Notes: generated by a model from the sequence alone, not told the origin. A stretch of DNA of 55,446 nucleotides from Prevotella sp. UBA2739 (GCA_002353525.1 DEJV01000036.1:1-55446), one strand, 5' to 3'. Counted from the first letter of the stretch, positions 34,275-43,010 are shown. Translations and numbers: made by a program.

Positions 34275-34637
34275 TCATCCCGAGCAAGCATCTATATAAA
34301 ATAACATAAAAACAATGCACATGGCCAAAAAAATGGCACAGCCAAATGCGTTACCGCTTTCCCCATCCGAATTAAGTTTGGAAGACTTTGACTGGAAGAA
34401 TGCTACTCTGTCGGGATGGTCTCGCTTCCATTGCAGGTATTCCTCGGAAAAATCTGAGTCAGATTCATTCTGCCGGTTGCCCTTTGGCATCTGCCCGTTT
34501 TGACAGGCTTTCCCTGCAGGACCATAAAGATCCTGCATATATTCATCGTGCCCATAAACACTGGGATTACTCAGTCTGAACTCCAGATCGTCATAATCGG
34601 GGTCACTGAACCCGCCATCGAAATCTCCGTCACACAT
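34275..34637 (-). CDS. small membrane-anchored hypothetical protein
   Basis: A 120-residue acidic, Asp/Ser/Gly-rich protein starting MCDGDFDGGFSDPDYDD with one C-terminal membrane segment (FGCAIFLAMCIVFMLFYI, about 98-115). It looks like a tail-anchored protein. I recognise no family. It lies between the permease and the Fic gene on the same strand, about 50 bp after the Fic stop, so co-transcription with fic is possible. Confidence 0.5.
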   Translation of the reverse strand: MCDGDFDGGFSDPDYDDLEFRLSNPSVYGHDEYMQDLYGPAGKACQNGQMPKGNRQNESDSDFSEEYLQWKRDHPDRVAFFQSKSSKLNSDGESGNAFGCAIFLAMCIVFMLFYIDACSG

Positions 34638-34688
34638 AGCCGTTCTCCGTTAAAATTGATTTTGCTGTTCCCTTCTTGTCTGGTATTC

Positions 34689-35582
34689 TCAATCCAGATA
34701 CTTTATCTTGAAATAATCTAAAAGGGCTTTATAGTTGTCTTGAGCCGTGAGGCAAGTGTCCATAAGGTATCCATTGATGTGCCCCCATTCACGAAGACCA
34801 CGATAATAGAACATTTTCAGTTCGTCGGTGATAATAAATGGCACATAACCGTTGGCAAGGCACTCTTTAAATATCAATAGTCTGCCTATACGTCCGTTAC
34901 CGTCTTGGAAAGGATGAATCGTTTCAAAACGGACATGAAAGTCAAGAATGTCTTCAAAAGTAATATTCTTTAAAGCATGATAGTTTTTCAAGAGTGCCCT
35001 CATCTCCCTATGAACATGCTCAGGAGGGCAGGTCTCCATTCCTCCCACTTCATTGGGTAATCGCTTGTATTCACCTACGGCAAACCATTCCTTCCGGCTG
35101 TCAGAAGTACTTGTTTTCAGCAGTAGATGCAGATGTCTGATGAAATCTTCGGTCAGTTTCTCGTTAGCATGGTCAATGATATAGTCAATACAGTGAAAGT
35201 GGTTGACGGTCTCCAACACGTCATCCACATTGACGGCCTCATCTGTTATGGCAATCGTGTTGGTCTCAAAGATGTAGCGCGTCTGTTCATGGGTCAGGCG
35301 GCTGCCCTCAATATGATTGGAATTGTAGGTGAGATCTATCTGGGTGCGGTGGTAGATGCTGCCCTTTAGACGGGATGCTTTTTGCTCTCTTAATGCCGTC
35401 AAGAGAGGTAATGCTCTGCCCTGAGCTGTCTTCCGTCCTGGCAGAACGGCATTGGCAGGGATGTTCCACGTTTTCCCTGTCAGGAAAGCGCCTTCAATCT
35501 TGCCCAGTGCACAATAGTGACGTGCCGTACGTTCTGAAATGCCGAATTTATCGGCAAATTGTCTGACCGAAATATACTCCAT
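34689..35582 (-). CDS. Fic-domain protein with N-terminal HTH
   Basis: A 297-residue protein. Residues 1-50 form a winged-helix/MerR-like segment (ISVRQFADKFGISERTARHY). The Fic core carries HPFQDGNGRIGR near residues 222-233, the complete motif for transferring AMP from ATP to a hydroxyl side chain. An inhibitory-helix-like motif ([ST]xxxE[GN]) may be present in SNHIEGSRLT near residue 90, with E and G in the expected order, so it is probably a class II, self-inhibited Fic. The ATG at 35582 is preferred over the GTG at 35588. The upstream region has duplicated palindromes overlapping two promoters, so the HTH probably acts on its own gene. Confidence 0.87.
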   Translation of the reverse strand: MEYISVRQFADKFGISERTARHYCALGKIEGAFLTGKTWNIPANAVLPGRKTAQGRALPLLTALREQKASRLKGSIYHRTQIDLTYNSNHIEGSRLTHEQTRYIFETNTIAITDEAVNVDDVLETVNHFHCIDYIIDHANEKLTEDFIRHLHLLLKTSTSDSRKEWFAVGEYKRLPNEVGGMETCPPEHVHREMRALLKNYHALKNITFEDILDFHVRFETIHPFQDGNGRIGRLLIFKECLANGYVPFIITDELKMFYYRGLREWGHINGYLMDTCLTAQDNYKALLDYFKIKYLD

Positions 35583-35589
35583 ATTCACC

Positions 35590-35704
35590 TATCGGCAAGT
35601 TTTAGTGCCGATTTTGCCTACAAATATAGTGTTTTTTGCCGATATCGGCAAGTTTTAGTGCCGATTTTGCCTACAAAGATAGTTCTTTTTGCCGATATCG
35701 GCAA
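35590..35704 (-). promoter_or_regulatory. duplicated promoter-operator of the Fic gene
   Basis: Two 53-bp direct repeats each hold the perfect 16-bp palindrome TTGCCGATATCGGCAA (35636-35651 and 35689-35704). Downstream on the minus strand each has a -7 box: TATATTTG at about 35620-35627 and TATCTTTG about 53 bp away. The first TTG of the palindrome sits 20 bp from the -7 box, so the operator overlaps the -33 element. A half-site, ATCGGCAAG, lies at about 35591-35599, 9 bp from the start codon. Confidence 0.75.
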
Positions 35705-35791
35705 GTTATCCCATCAGGAATGAATGTCTGTTTGTCAATTCTTTTCAACTTCGGAGTTTCTTTGCGAACAAAGCGAATAAGCGCCCATTTC

Positions 35792-35929
35792 CAATTTGTT
35801 ATCAAATTACACTTCAATTTGTTAACAAATTACACCTCAATTTCTTAAGAAATCGCATCTCAATTTCTTAACAAATTACATCTTAATTTCTTAAGAAATC
35901 GCACCTTAATTTGTTAGCAAATCGCATGC
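35792..35929. repeat. 23-bp tandem repeat, six units
   Basis: Six head-to-tail units of exactly 23 bp with the form YAATTTSTTAASAAATYRCAYCT. The AATTTSTTAASAAATT part is palindromic in every unit; units alternate between TTACA and TCGCA after it. There are no spacers, so this is not a CRISPR array. Confidence 0.9.
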
Positions 35930-35942
35930 TCATTATTAATGA

Positions 35943-36014
35943 TTCAATTTTGGGTTGTTCTTTTCAAAAACGAATTTGTCCTAATTATATCAAAAAGAAC
36001 AACCCAAAGTTGAA
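35943..36014. repeat. 22-bp inverted repeat, 28-bp loop
   Basis: Arms 35943-35964 and 35993-36014 pair at 21 of 22 positions around AGAACAACCCAAA. It lies directly after the 23-bp array and 37 bp from the yifB stop. It could end the yifB transcript or be a small mobile-element remnant. The remainder of the gap 35583-36051 is covered by the preceding repeat entries. Confidence 0.7.
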
Positions 36015-36051
36015 TGCATAAGAATACAAGACCCTAATAATTCTACCAAGT

Positions 36052-37599
36052 TCACATCCCACGCTCAGCCCAGTCGCCTCTATCGAGATTTCGATAGCCA
36101 ATGGCTTCGGCAATGTGCATGGACAGAACATTTTCTGATCCGGCGAGGTCGGCGATGGTTCTTGCCACTTTTAAGATGCGGCTGTAGGCGCGGGCGGAGA
36201 GCTTTAGCCGTTCCATTGCCATTCGCAACATGTCCATTGATGCTGCATCAGGCTCTGCAAATTGGTGGAGCATGCGTTCGGTCATTTGTGCATTGCAGTG
36301 AATGCCTTTAGAATCTTTGAAGCGGACCTCTTGGATTTTGCGGGCCTTGATGACGCGCTCGCGGATGGCTGAGGACGGTTCGCCGGGCTGCATCTGCGAG
36401 AGCTGGGCGAAGGGCACAGCCTGTATCTCGCATTGGATGTCGATGCGGTCGAGAAGTGGACCGGAGATTTTGTTCATATATCGTTGAATCTGTCCGGGAG
36501 TACAGACGCATTGGTGGGTGGAGTCGCCATAGTATCCACAAGGGCATGGGTTCATCGAGGCCACGAACATGAAAGAGCAGGGGTATTCGATGGTGTATTT
36601 GGCACGGCTGATGGTGATCTTCCGGTCTTCCAATGGCTGGCGCAATACCTCTAGCGTGCTTTTGTTGAACTCTGGCAGTTCGTCGGCAAACAAAACGCCG
36701 TTGTGGGCCAGTGAAATCTCGCCTGGCTGGGGATTGGTGCCGCCGCCAACAAGCGCCACTTGCGAGATGGTGTGGTGCGGACTGCGGAATGGGCGCTGGC
36801 TGATGAGGCTGGTGTCGCGGCTCAACTTGCCCGCAATGCTGTGTATCTGAGTCGTCTCCAGACTCTCAGCGAGCGAAAGCGGCGGCAGAATGCTGGGCAA
36901 CCGCTTGGCCATCATCGATTTACCACTGCCCGGCGGGCCTACCATAATCAGGTTGTGGCCGCCCGCAGCTGCCACTTCGAGGGCACGCTTCACGTTCTCT
37001 TGTCCGCGAACGTCGGCAAAATCGAGGTCGAAATGGTTTTGATGCTCGTAAAACTCGCGGCGGGTGTCGATGATGGTGGGCTCAAACTGCTGCTGACCAT
37101 TGAAAAACTGCACCACATCCCACAGCGACTCCATGCCATAGACGTTGAGATTGTTCACAACGGCAGCCTCGCGGATGTTCTGTTTGGGCACAATCAGTCC
37201 CTTATAGTGTTCGGCACGGGCACGGATGGCAATGGGCAGCGCGCCACGTATGGGCTGCAGACGGCCGTCGAGTCCCAGTTCGCCAACCAGCATATATTCG
37301 TTGAGATGTTCGCTCTGCACCTTACTGTCGGCCGCAAGAATGCCGATGGCCAGCGGCAGGTCGTAGCTGCTTCCCTCTTTCTTGATGTCGGCAGGAGCAA
37401 GGTTGATGGTAATGTCGGCCACAGGAAACTTAAACCCCGTGTTCGACATGGCTGCCACGATGCGGTCCTTACTTTCTCGAACGGCGGTGTCGGCAAGGCC
37501 AGTCAGATGGAATAATATGCCCCGAGTGATGTTCACTTCAACGGTTACAGTCGTCACCTCGAGGCCATTGACGGCTGCACTGTATGTTTTTACTAGCAT
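36052..37599 (-). CDS. YifB-family Mg-chelatase-like AAA+ ATPase
   Basis: A 515-residue ComM/YifB protein. The Lon-C-like N-terminal domain begins MLVKTYSAAVNGLEV. The Mg-chelatase AAA+ domain has Walker A GPPGSGKSMM and sensor regions including ADELPEFNKSTLEVLRQPLE. A Cys-rich stretch PCPCGYYGDSTHQCVCTP follows. Family members (ComM) drive branch migration during natural transformation. Start chosen at the ATG 37599; the longer reading adds a poorly conserved stretch over the upstream gene's end. It is the last gene of a three-gene operon. Confidence 0.9.
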   Translation of the reverse strand: MLVKTYSAAVNGLEVTTVTVEVNITRGILFHLTGLADTAVRESKDRIVAAMSNTGFKFPVADITINLAPADIKKEGSSYDLPLAIGILAADSKVQSEHLNEYMLVGELGLDGRLQPIRGALPIAIRARAEHYKGLIVPKQNIREAAVVNNLNVYGMESLWDVVQFFNGQQQFEPTIIDTRREFYEHQNHFDLDFADVRGQENVKRALEVAAAGGHNLIMVGPPGSGKSMMAKRLPSILPPLSLAESLETTQIHSIAGKLSRDTSLISQRPFRSPHHTISQVALVGGGTNPQPGEISLAHNGVLFADELPEFNKSTLEVLRQPLEDRKITISRAKYTIEYPCSFMFVASMNPCPCGYYGDSTHQCVCTPGQIQRYMNKISGPLLDRIDIQCEIQAVPFAQLSQMQPGEPSSAIRERVIKARKIQEVRFKDSKGIHCNAQMTERMLHQFAEPDAASMDMLRMAMERLKLSARAYSRILKVARTIADLAGSENVLSMHIAEAIGYRNLDRGDWAERGM

Positions 37600-37609
37600 T
37601 AAGATGGTG

Positions 37610-38611
37610 TTACTTGAGCAAGTTCTTGATACGTTCAATCAGCTCGTTTTTGGGCAAACCGTGAGCAACGATTTTCCCTTTTTTGTCGATAACGACATTG
37701 TCGGGCACGCCTGTCATTCCCAGTTTCTGGAATGCCTGTCCCTCGAAGAGCAGTCCGTCGCAGATGTTGGGCCAGGTGATGGAGTCGCGCTCGAGTACAT
37801 TTTTACATTCTCTCTTGCTGCCATCGAGGCTGATGCTGATGATGGCCAGTTTGCTTGCGTTCTGCTTTTGCAGTGTTCTGAGCTGTCGCTGCATGTCCTG
37901 GCTCTCGTAGTTCCAGGTGGCCCATGTGTAGATGACGCCGATTTTTCCGCGCAGCGAGGCCGTTGTGACGTAGTTGCCTTTCACGTCGTTGGTGCTGTAA
38001 GAGGGCAGGGTAGTACCTTCGGCGCCGTTTCTGAGCGATTCGGCGCTTTTCTTCATGTTGATAATCTGACCGTTCTCAGGCTGTTTTTTCAGCAGGATGT
38101 CGGCCAGTTGCATTCCCTTTTTATAGTCGGGATTGACTGCTTGCAAGAAATATCTGCGAAGCAGGTAGACGCTGACAGCCGATTTGGGGTTGTCGGTGAT
38201 GAACTGTGCTGCCGTTTGGGCAGTCTCGACGGGCGACGCATTGGCAATTTTCTTGCGGAAACTGGTCATCAGCTCGTTGTCGCTCGTTCCTTTCACCTCC
38301 ATCTCTTTCAGGTGGGAGGCGTCGGCCTTGACATCCACCGACTTGCCGGGAACGGCAAAGAGCGGTTGTTCCGAGAAGTTGGGGAACACCAGCATGAAGG
38401 TCTGCGGTTTGTCGCAGTCGATTTGTTTGCTGAATCGTCCACCGTTAATCTTGATGGTGTCCAATGCAGCGGATCCTCCGTCGAGGCTATATACATAAAA
38501 CTCACCCTGGTTCAGGTTGAGGAAACGGCCTTCAATCTTGAAATGACTGCTATCCGTTCCGCATGAAACCAGAACCAGGGCAAGTAGTATGTAATAAATG
38601 CGATGTTTCAT
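37610..38611 (-). CDS. TlpA-like thioredoxin-fold lipoprotein lacking the CXXC motif
   Basis: A 333-residue lipoprotein (lipobox LVLVSC at about residues 12-17). It has an N-terminal DUF4369-like beta domain (FKIEGRFLNLNQGEFYVY) and a C-terminal thioredoxin fold. Where TlpA proteins have WCxPC the sequence reads WATWNYESQD, so both redox cysteines are missing. The cis-proline loop (MTGVPDNVVID) is retained. It is therefore unlikely to reduce or oxidise disulfides and may bind partners instead. It lies between an OmpA/TPR lipoprotein gene (21 bp upstream) and yifB (10 bp downstream). Confidence 0.83.
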   Translation of the reverse strand: MKHRIYYILLALVLVSCGTDSSHFKIEGRFLNLNQGEFYVYSLDGGSAALDTIKINGGRFSKQIDCDKPQTFMLVFPNFSEQPLFAVPGKSVDVKADASHLKEMEVKGTSDNELMTSFRKKIANASPVETAQTAAQFITDNPKSAVSVYLLRRYFLQAVNPDYKKGMQLADILLKKQPENGQIINMKKSAESLRNGAEGTTLPSYSTNDVKGNYVTTASLRGKIGVIYTWATWNYESQDMQRQLRTLQKQNASKLAIISISLDGSKRECKNVLERDSITWPNICDGLLFEGQAFQKLGMTGVPDNVVIDKKGKIVAHGLPKNELIERIKNLLK

Positions 38612-38632
38612 TTATCGCGCAATCTATTCAAC

Positions 38633-40306
38633 TTATTTGCTGACGTTAAGAAGCTCGAGGTCGTTGTTGGCATAAGCCTTCAGGGCAGAGTCGAGTTTCA
38701 GAGCCTTCTGCAACCACTGTGCAGCCTCGGCATTCTTGCCCTGGCGTGCGTTCAGGATGGCCTGCAGATAGTTGGTCATAGCGTCTTCTTTTGCATACTT
38801 CAGGGCTACCGAAGCCTGAGCATAGTTCTTGTTCAGGATGTTGGCCAGGGCAGCGCTGTTGTTGTTAGCGTCCTTGAAGTACTGCTCAGCCTGTGCGTAG
38901 TTGCCCTTGGCAATCTCCAGGTTGCCCAGCACCTGATCCAGACCATTGGCGCCAGCGGCTTTCGACACGTAGTCGGTAGCCTTCTGGATGTCACCGCTCT
39001 GCAGGGCGATGAGTGCGAGGTTAGCATTAGCCTCGGGAGCCTTGCTGCTCACGTTGAAAGCTTTCTGGATGTAGTTCTTGGCCTCGGCAATGTTGCCTTT
39101 GTTGAACTCGAGTGCGGCAATGTTGCTCAGTGCACGGTAGTCGGCAGGATACTGCTTGGCAGCAGTCTTGTAGATATCCTCTTTCACCTTGTCGTTGTCG
39201 GTCAGTGTGGCAGCATAGAGAATCTCGTCGTTGCTCAGCTGTGAGGGATCGGCAGCCAGCTGTGCCTTGATTTGCTCGTCGCTACGGCCGATGGTCTCGT
39301 AGTTGATAATCATGCGGCTGCGGCGCAACTCGGGCAGGATGCCGTCGGCCAGTTCGCGGAAACCGGCGCTCATGTTGCGGATTTGCTGCTCACGCTCTTG
39401 TGGATCCTTATACATCGACAGTACGCGCAGGATGACATCCTTGTCCTGGATGTTGCTGGCCTGTACCAACTGCTGGAAACCTTCCCAGTCCTGAGCGGTG
39501 TATTTGGCATCGATGTCGGCGTCAACCTTTGTCTCCTTGAGGGTCTTCTTCACGTAGTTCTCAGATACATCCTGACGCTTGCTGGCCAGTTTGTCATTAT
39601 AGGCGAATCCGCCTTCAGGAGAAGCATAAGCCTGCACTTCCACATTCTTGATGGCCAGACCTTCCTTGTCGGCATTGATGCGCTTCAGCAGGTTGACGAA
39701 CTCGGCCACCGAGTTGTTCTTCAGCTCGCTCTTGCGCAGGTTAGCCTGGTTGATGAGGAACTTCACGTTGGCCTCCTGCTTCTTGGCGTTCACGCGCTGG
39801 AAGGTATCAGGAGCGATGCATGCACCTGCATTCATCATGGTCTTCTTATACAGTTCGGATGTGGCAATCACACCATTGGCCACCTTCACAGCGGGCACCT
39901 CTACGGTGCGCTTGCCGATGCGTGCGTTGAAGGTGAGGTACATGTCACTCTTCTGCATGGCGTCTACATAGGGGAAGCTGGCCTTCATGGTGTAGTGTCC
40001 ACCCATCTTGTAAGACACGGTCTGGTCGTTACCCTGCACCTTCTCGCCCTGGAAAGTAGTTCCGGCAGCTCTTGTCACTTGTCCGTTGCCATAACGCAGT
40101 TCGGGAGTCACAGTAACTACGGCCTTTTTCTTCATGTACTTCTCTGGGAAAGTACCGTTGATGGTGGCAGGAACCTGTCCGGCCTGCGTCTCAAGAGGAT
40201 TAGGTGTTACTACGAAATTGTCGGCAGACAGCGCACCAAGCTTAGAACAAGAGGTCAGTGCGAGAAACGATACTGCCGAAAGAGATAAAAGAATAATTTT
40301 TCGCAT
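38633..40306 (-). CDS. OmpA-like / TPR cell-envelope lipoprotein
   Basis: A 557-residue outer-envelope protein with signal MRKIILLSLSAVSFLALTSC and lipobox cysteine at 20. A beta-rich N-terminal region is followed by an OmpA-like peptidoglycan-binding segment with VQAYASPEGGFAYNDKLASK (about 255-275). About 200 residues of TPR-like helices then finish the protein. Such proteins tie the outer membrane to the wall or scaffold envelope complexes. Start chosen at ATG 40306. The upstream 22 codons read from the tRNA-Leu gene and are not coding. First gene of an operon with the TlpA-like gene and yifB. Confidence 0.82.
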   Translation of the reverse strand: MRKIILLSLSAVSFLALTSCSKLGALSADNFVVTPNPLETQAGQVPATINGTFPEKYMKKKAVVTVTPELRYGNGQVTRAAGTTFQGEKVQGNDQTVSYKMGGHYTMKASFPYVDAMQKSDMYLTFNARIGKRTVEVPAVKVANGVIATSELYKKTMMNAGACIAPDTFQRVNAKKQEANVKFLINQANLRKSELKNNSVAEFVNLLKRINADKEGLAIKNVEVQAYASPEGGFAYNDKLASKRQDVSENYVKKTLKETKVDADIDAKYTAQDWEGFQQLVQASNIQDKDVILRVLSMYKDPQEREQQIRNMSAGFRELADGILPELRRSRMIINYETIGRSDEQIKAQLAADPSQLSNDEILYAATLTDNDKVKEDIYKTAAKQYPADYRALSNIAALEFNKGNIAEAKNYIQKAFNVSSKAPEANANLALIALQSGDIQKATDYVSKAAGANGLDQVLGNLEIAKGNYAQAEQYFKDANNNSAALANILNKNYAQASVALKYAKEDAMTNYLQAILNARQGKNAEAAQWLQKALKLDSALKAYANNDLELLNVSK

Positions 40307-40329
40307 AATGATGATAAAATTTAAGGAGG

Positions 40330-40414
40330 TGCCGCGAGCGGGACTCGAACCCGCACAGCCATTCCTGGCCAAGGGATTTTAAGTCCCTCGTGTCTACCAT
40401 TCCACCATCGCGGC
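40330..40414 (-). tRNA. tRNA-Leu (anticodon TAA)
   Basis: A class II tRNA of 85 nt on the minus strand. The acceptor GCCGCGA pairs with TCGCGGC, the anticodon arm AGGGA-CTTAAAA-TCCCT gives TAA, a long variable arm follows, and the T arm is CGGGTTCGAGTCCCG. CCA is not fully encoded. Confidence 0.95.
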
Positions 40415-40481
40415 AAAAAATCTGTGCAAAGATACGTCTATTTATCGGAACAGCCAAATGAATTTACACAATTTAAACATT

Positions 40482-41123
40482 TTAGTTGCGAACGGTGAGC
40501 CGCGTACCGTCGAAAAAGGCTTTGTAGCGAATCAGTTTGCTGCCTTTTTCGCCATGAATAATCACACCAAAATTGTTCAGGTCGTAGGTGCGCTGGCATT
40601 GGGAGCACTTCACCCACTGTCCGTTGTTGTCCCAATGCAGCGGATAGTTGTAGCGGTTGTAGTCGCTGATGCAGTTGGGGCACTGCCGGTCGAAGGCAAA
40701 CAAACCGTTGCCCAGGCTGCTATAGCCGATAATCAGTCCGTTGTTGGTGCCCAGAATATAGGCTGTATAGTCTTTTTCTATGGCGGTTGTAATGTTGTCC
40801 TGGCTGGTGGTTTTCCCGTCGCTCAGTTGTGCGTTCACCACCGTGACACCACTCTTTTGCGTGGTATAGACCAAGACAAAGGTGCCCGAAGCCAGGGGAT
40901 TCAGCGCATTGCGCACCAGACTGGTGTTGTGCAGTGAGGTGTCGAAAGTGAAGAAACAGCGGTGGCTGATGTCGTATTCGTTGTCGGCATCGCAGCCGCT
41001 GAGCGCCAGCATGCTCAGCAGCGCCATGCAGACCGCACAGCAGATGCGCCCCACACGGCGGCGTCTGTGGGTCGTCGTCATCCTGTTTTGTTGTGGATTG
41101 TCCGTTCTGTTCTTCTGTTTCAT
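40482..41123 (-). CDS. lipoprotein with a two-CXXC zinc-ribbon-like site
   Basis: A 213-residue lipoprotein with an Arg-rich n-region and lipobox LALSGC near residue 44 (an internal ATG at 41081 may be the true start). The C-terminal half has CPNC and, about 27 residues later, CSQC, followed by RTYDLNNFGVIIHG. This is a metal-binding ribbon or Rieske-like pattern, conserved in my recollection among Bacteroidota lipoproteins. The Rieske histidines are not in their usual place, so zinc is more likely than a 2Fe-2S cluster. It follows argH by 36 bp and may be co-transcribed. Confidence 0.68.
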   Translation of the reverse strand: MKQKNRTDNPQQNRMTTTHRRRRVGRICCAVCMALLSMLALSGCDADNEYDISHRCFFTFDTSLHNTSLVRNALNPLASGTFVLVYTTQKSGVTVVNAQLSDGKTTSQDNITTAIEKDYTAYILGTNNGLIIGYSSLGNGLFAFDRQCPNCISDYNRYNYPLHWDNNGQWVKCSQCQRTYDLNNFGVIIHGEKGSKLIRYKAFFDGTRLTVRN

Positions 41124-41159
41124 GCTTTGTGTCGTTTCAAAACTCTTGCCTCTCCGTTC

Positions 41160-42506
41160 TCACTTTCCGTTGGAAAGCAGCGCTTTCTCGGCTTCGGTCA
41201 TGCGCTCGAAGTGGAATCCGTCGATGGTCTCTTGCATGAGGGCGGCAATCTGCTCGTTGCAGAGGTTGCCGATGCTGCCCTCGTGGGTGTGGTGAATGTG
41301 CTTGTCGGGCGTGAATCGTCCTGCCTCGATGTCGAGTCCCACTTTCTTGTAAGCATCGCGGAAAGGCATGCCGTTGGCAGCCAGCCGGTTCACTTCCTCT
41401 ACCGAGAAGATGGGGTCGTACATAGGATTGTCGAGGATATGCTCGTCCACCTCCATCTTATTAATAATGTAGGCGGTCATCTGCAGGCAGTCTTTCAGTT
41501 CGTCGAAGGCCGGCAGGAACACCTCTTTAATAATCTGCAGGTCGCGGAAATAGCCCACGGGCAGGTTGTTCATGATGAGCATCACCTGTTGGGGCAGGCT
41601 CTGAATCTTGTTCGACTTGGCCCGAATCAGCTCAAACACGTCGGGGTTTTTCTTATGCGGCATGATGCTCGATCCCGTAGTGCACTCTTTGGGCAGCCGT
41701 ACAAACGAGAAGTTTTGCGAGTTGAACAGGCAGGCGTCGAAGGCCATCTTGGCCAGTGTCCCGGCAATAGAGGCCAGCGCAAAAGCCACGTTGCGCTCCA
41801 TCTTGCCGCGCCCCATCTGTGCATACACCACGTTGTAGTCCATCGAGTCGAAGCCCAGCAGACGGGTGGTCATGGTGCGGTTCAGCGGGAACGACGAGCC
41901 ATAGCCTGCCGCCGACCCCAAGGGGTTGCGGTTGGTCATCTTATAGGCAGCCTGCAAGAACAGCATGTCGTCGGCCAGACTCTCGGCATAGGCGCCAAAC
42001 CACAGCCCGAACGAGCTGGGCATGGCCACCTGCAGGTGCGTATAGCCCGGCATGAGTACGTCTTTATAGTGGTTGCTTTTCTCAATCAGCTCATCAAAAA
42101 GCACCTTCACCGCGTCGGCAATCTCTTTCAGTTCATGGCGTGTGAACAACTTCAGGTCGACCAGCACCTGGTCGTTGCGCGAGCGGCCAGAGTGTATTTT
42201 TTTGCCCATGTCGCCCAGTTTGCGTGTCAGCATCAGTTCTACCTGCGAGTGCACATCCTCGATGTCGTCCTCAATGCAGAATTCTCCACGTTCGCACACG
42301 GCATAGATGTTGCGCAACTCAGCCAGCAACAACTTCAGCTCGCCGGCCTCCAGCAGTCCGATGCTTTCTAGCATGGTGATGTGAGCCATGGAGCCCAGCA
42401 CGTCGTATTTTGCCAAGTAGAGGTCCATCTCGCGGTCACGTCCTACGGTGAATCGCTCTATCTCCTTATTGATCTCAAAATTTTTTGCCCAAAGTTTGTT
42501 CGCCAT
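41160..42506 (-). CDS. argH: argininosuccinate lyase
   Basis: Last step of arginine synthesis: argininosuccinate to arginine and fumarate. The 448 residues show the N-terminal MANKLWAKNFEINKEIERFT, the catalytic-loop signature GSSIMPHKKNPDVFE and a typical helical-bundle fold. Start at ATG 42506; the extension to 42566 lies in a hairpin region and is not conserved. The neighbouring genes pyrE and recX-prmC are often close to argH in Bacteroidota. Confidence 0.95.
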   Translation of the reverse strand: MANKLWAKNFEINKEIERFTVGRDREMDLYLAKYDVLGSMAHITMLESIGLLEAGELKLLLAELRNIYAVCERGEFCIEDDIEDVHSQVELMLTRKLGDMGKKIHSGRSRNDQVLVDLKLFTRHELKEIADAVKVLFDELIEKSNHYKDVLMPGYTHLQVAMPSSFGLWFGAYAESLADDMLFLQAAYKMTNRNPLGSAAGYGSSFPLNRTMTTRLLGFDSMDYNVVYAQMGRGKMERNVAFALASIAGTLAKMAFDACLFNSQNFSFVRLPKECTTGSSIMPHKKNPDVFELIRAKSNKIQSLPQQVMLIMNNLPVGYFRDLQIIKEVFLPAFDELKDCLQMTAYIINKMEVDEHILDNPMYDPIFSVEEVNRLAANGMPFRDAYKKVGLDIEAGRFTPDKHIHHTHEGSIGNLCNEQIAALMQETIDGFHFERMTEAEKALLSNGK

Positions 42507-42541
42507 CCTGTACTGTCTTTTTTTGGTTGGTAAAAATTTGT

Positions 42542-42582
42542 AATCTCCGGAAATTCCAAACTTCACGGAATTTCCGGAGATT
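42542..42582 (-). terminator. perfect 16-bp hairpin between the SRPBCC gene and argH
   Basis: AATCTCCGGAAATTCC (42542-42557) pairs exactly with GGAATTTCCGGAGATT (42567-42582) across 9 nt. On the minus strand it is just after the SRPBCC stop and is followed by ATTTTTACC, so it is probably an intrinsic terminator, and argH needs its own promoter. Confidence 0.75.
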
Positions 42583-42587
42583 CAGCA

Positions 42588-43001
42588 TTATTCATATTGA
42601 ATCATCGTGAGCATATCTGCCAGTTTCTCAATACCCTCTTGCAGTGGTTTCGACACCATCCCTTTGATAAAGGGGTTCAGTTCGGCCTTGATGGTGATTT
42701 TCATTTTGCTGGTCGTCTCAGTCACCGGCAGCAGTTGTATCCACAGGTTAAAAGGTACCGGGCTCTGCTCGGTCTCAAACTTAATCGTCTTTGGCTCATC
42801 GCGGTCGATGATGCGCAGTGTGATTTGTCCTACGGGAGGGATGCTGATGCTCACGCTGTCGGCGTCGAACGTCAGGTCTTGCACCTTGTCTTCGGGCAGG
42901 TGATCCTTCACCCGCTCAATGTTGCTCAGGTCGCTCAGCATGTTGTATACCGATTGTTGCGGATACATGATCTGGCGTATACTGCTTTCAAATTTTGCCA
43001 T
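42588..43001 (-). CDS. SRPBCC (START/polyketide-cyclase-like) family protein
   Basis: A 137-residue protein with the helix-grip pattern: AKFESSIRQIMYPQQSVYNMLSDL near the N-terminus, central strands including DSVSISIPPVGQITLRIID and IKFETEQSPVPFNLWIQL, and a long C-terminal helix (GMVSKPLQEGIEKLADMLTMI). Family members bind small hydrophobic ligands. The ligand is unknown. The ATG at 43007 is also possible. It lies between pyrE and argH, separated from pyrE by a heptamer array. Confidence 0.75.
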   Translation of the reverse strand: MAKFESSIRQIMYPQQSVYNMLSDLSNIERVKDHLPEDKVQDLTFDADSVSISIPPVGQITLRIIDRDEPKTIKFETEQSPVPFNLWIQLLPVTETTSKMKITIKAELNPFIKGMVSKPLQEGIEKLADMLTMIQYE

Positions 43002-43010
43002 GCTCATTAT

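Noticed and set aside
35792..35929. CRISPR array
   Set aside because: Units are contiguous, 23 bp, with no spacers and no cas genes in the window.
40307..40372. N-terminal extension MARNGCAGSSPARGTS of the OmpA/TPR protein
   Set aside because: It reads through the tRNA-Leu gene; the lipoprotein signal begins at 40306.
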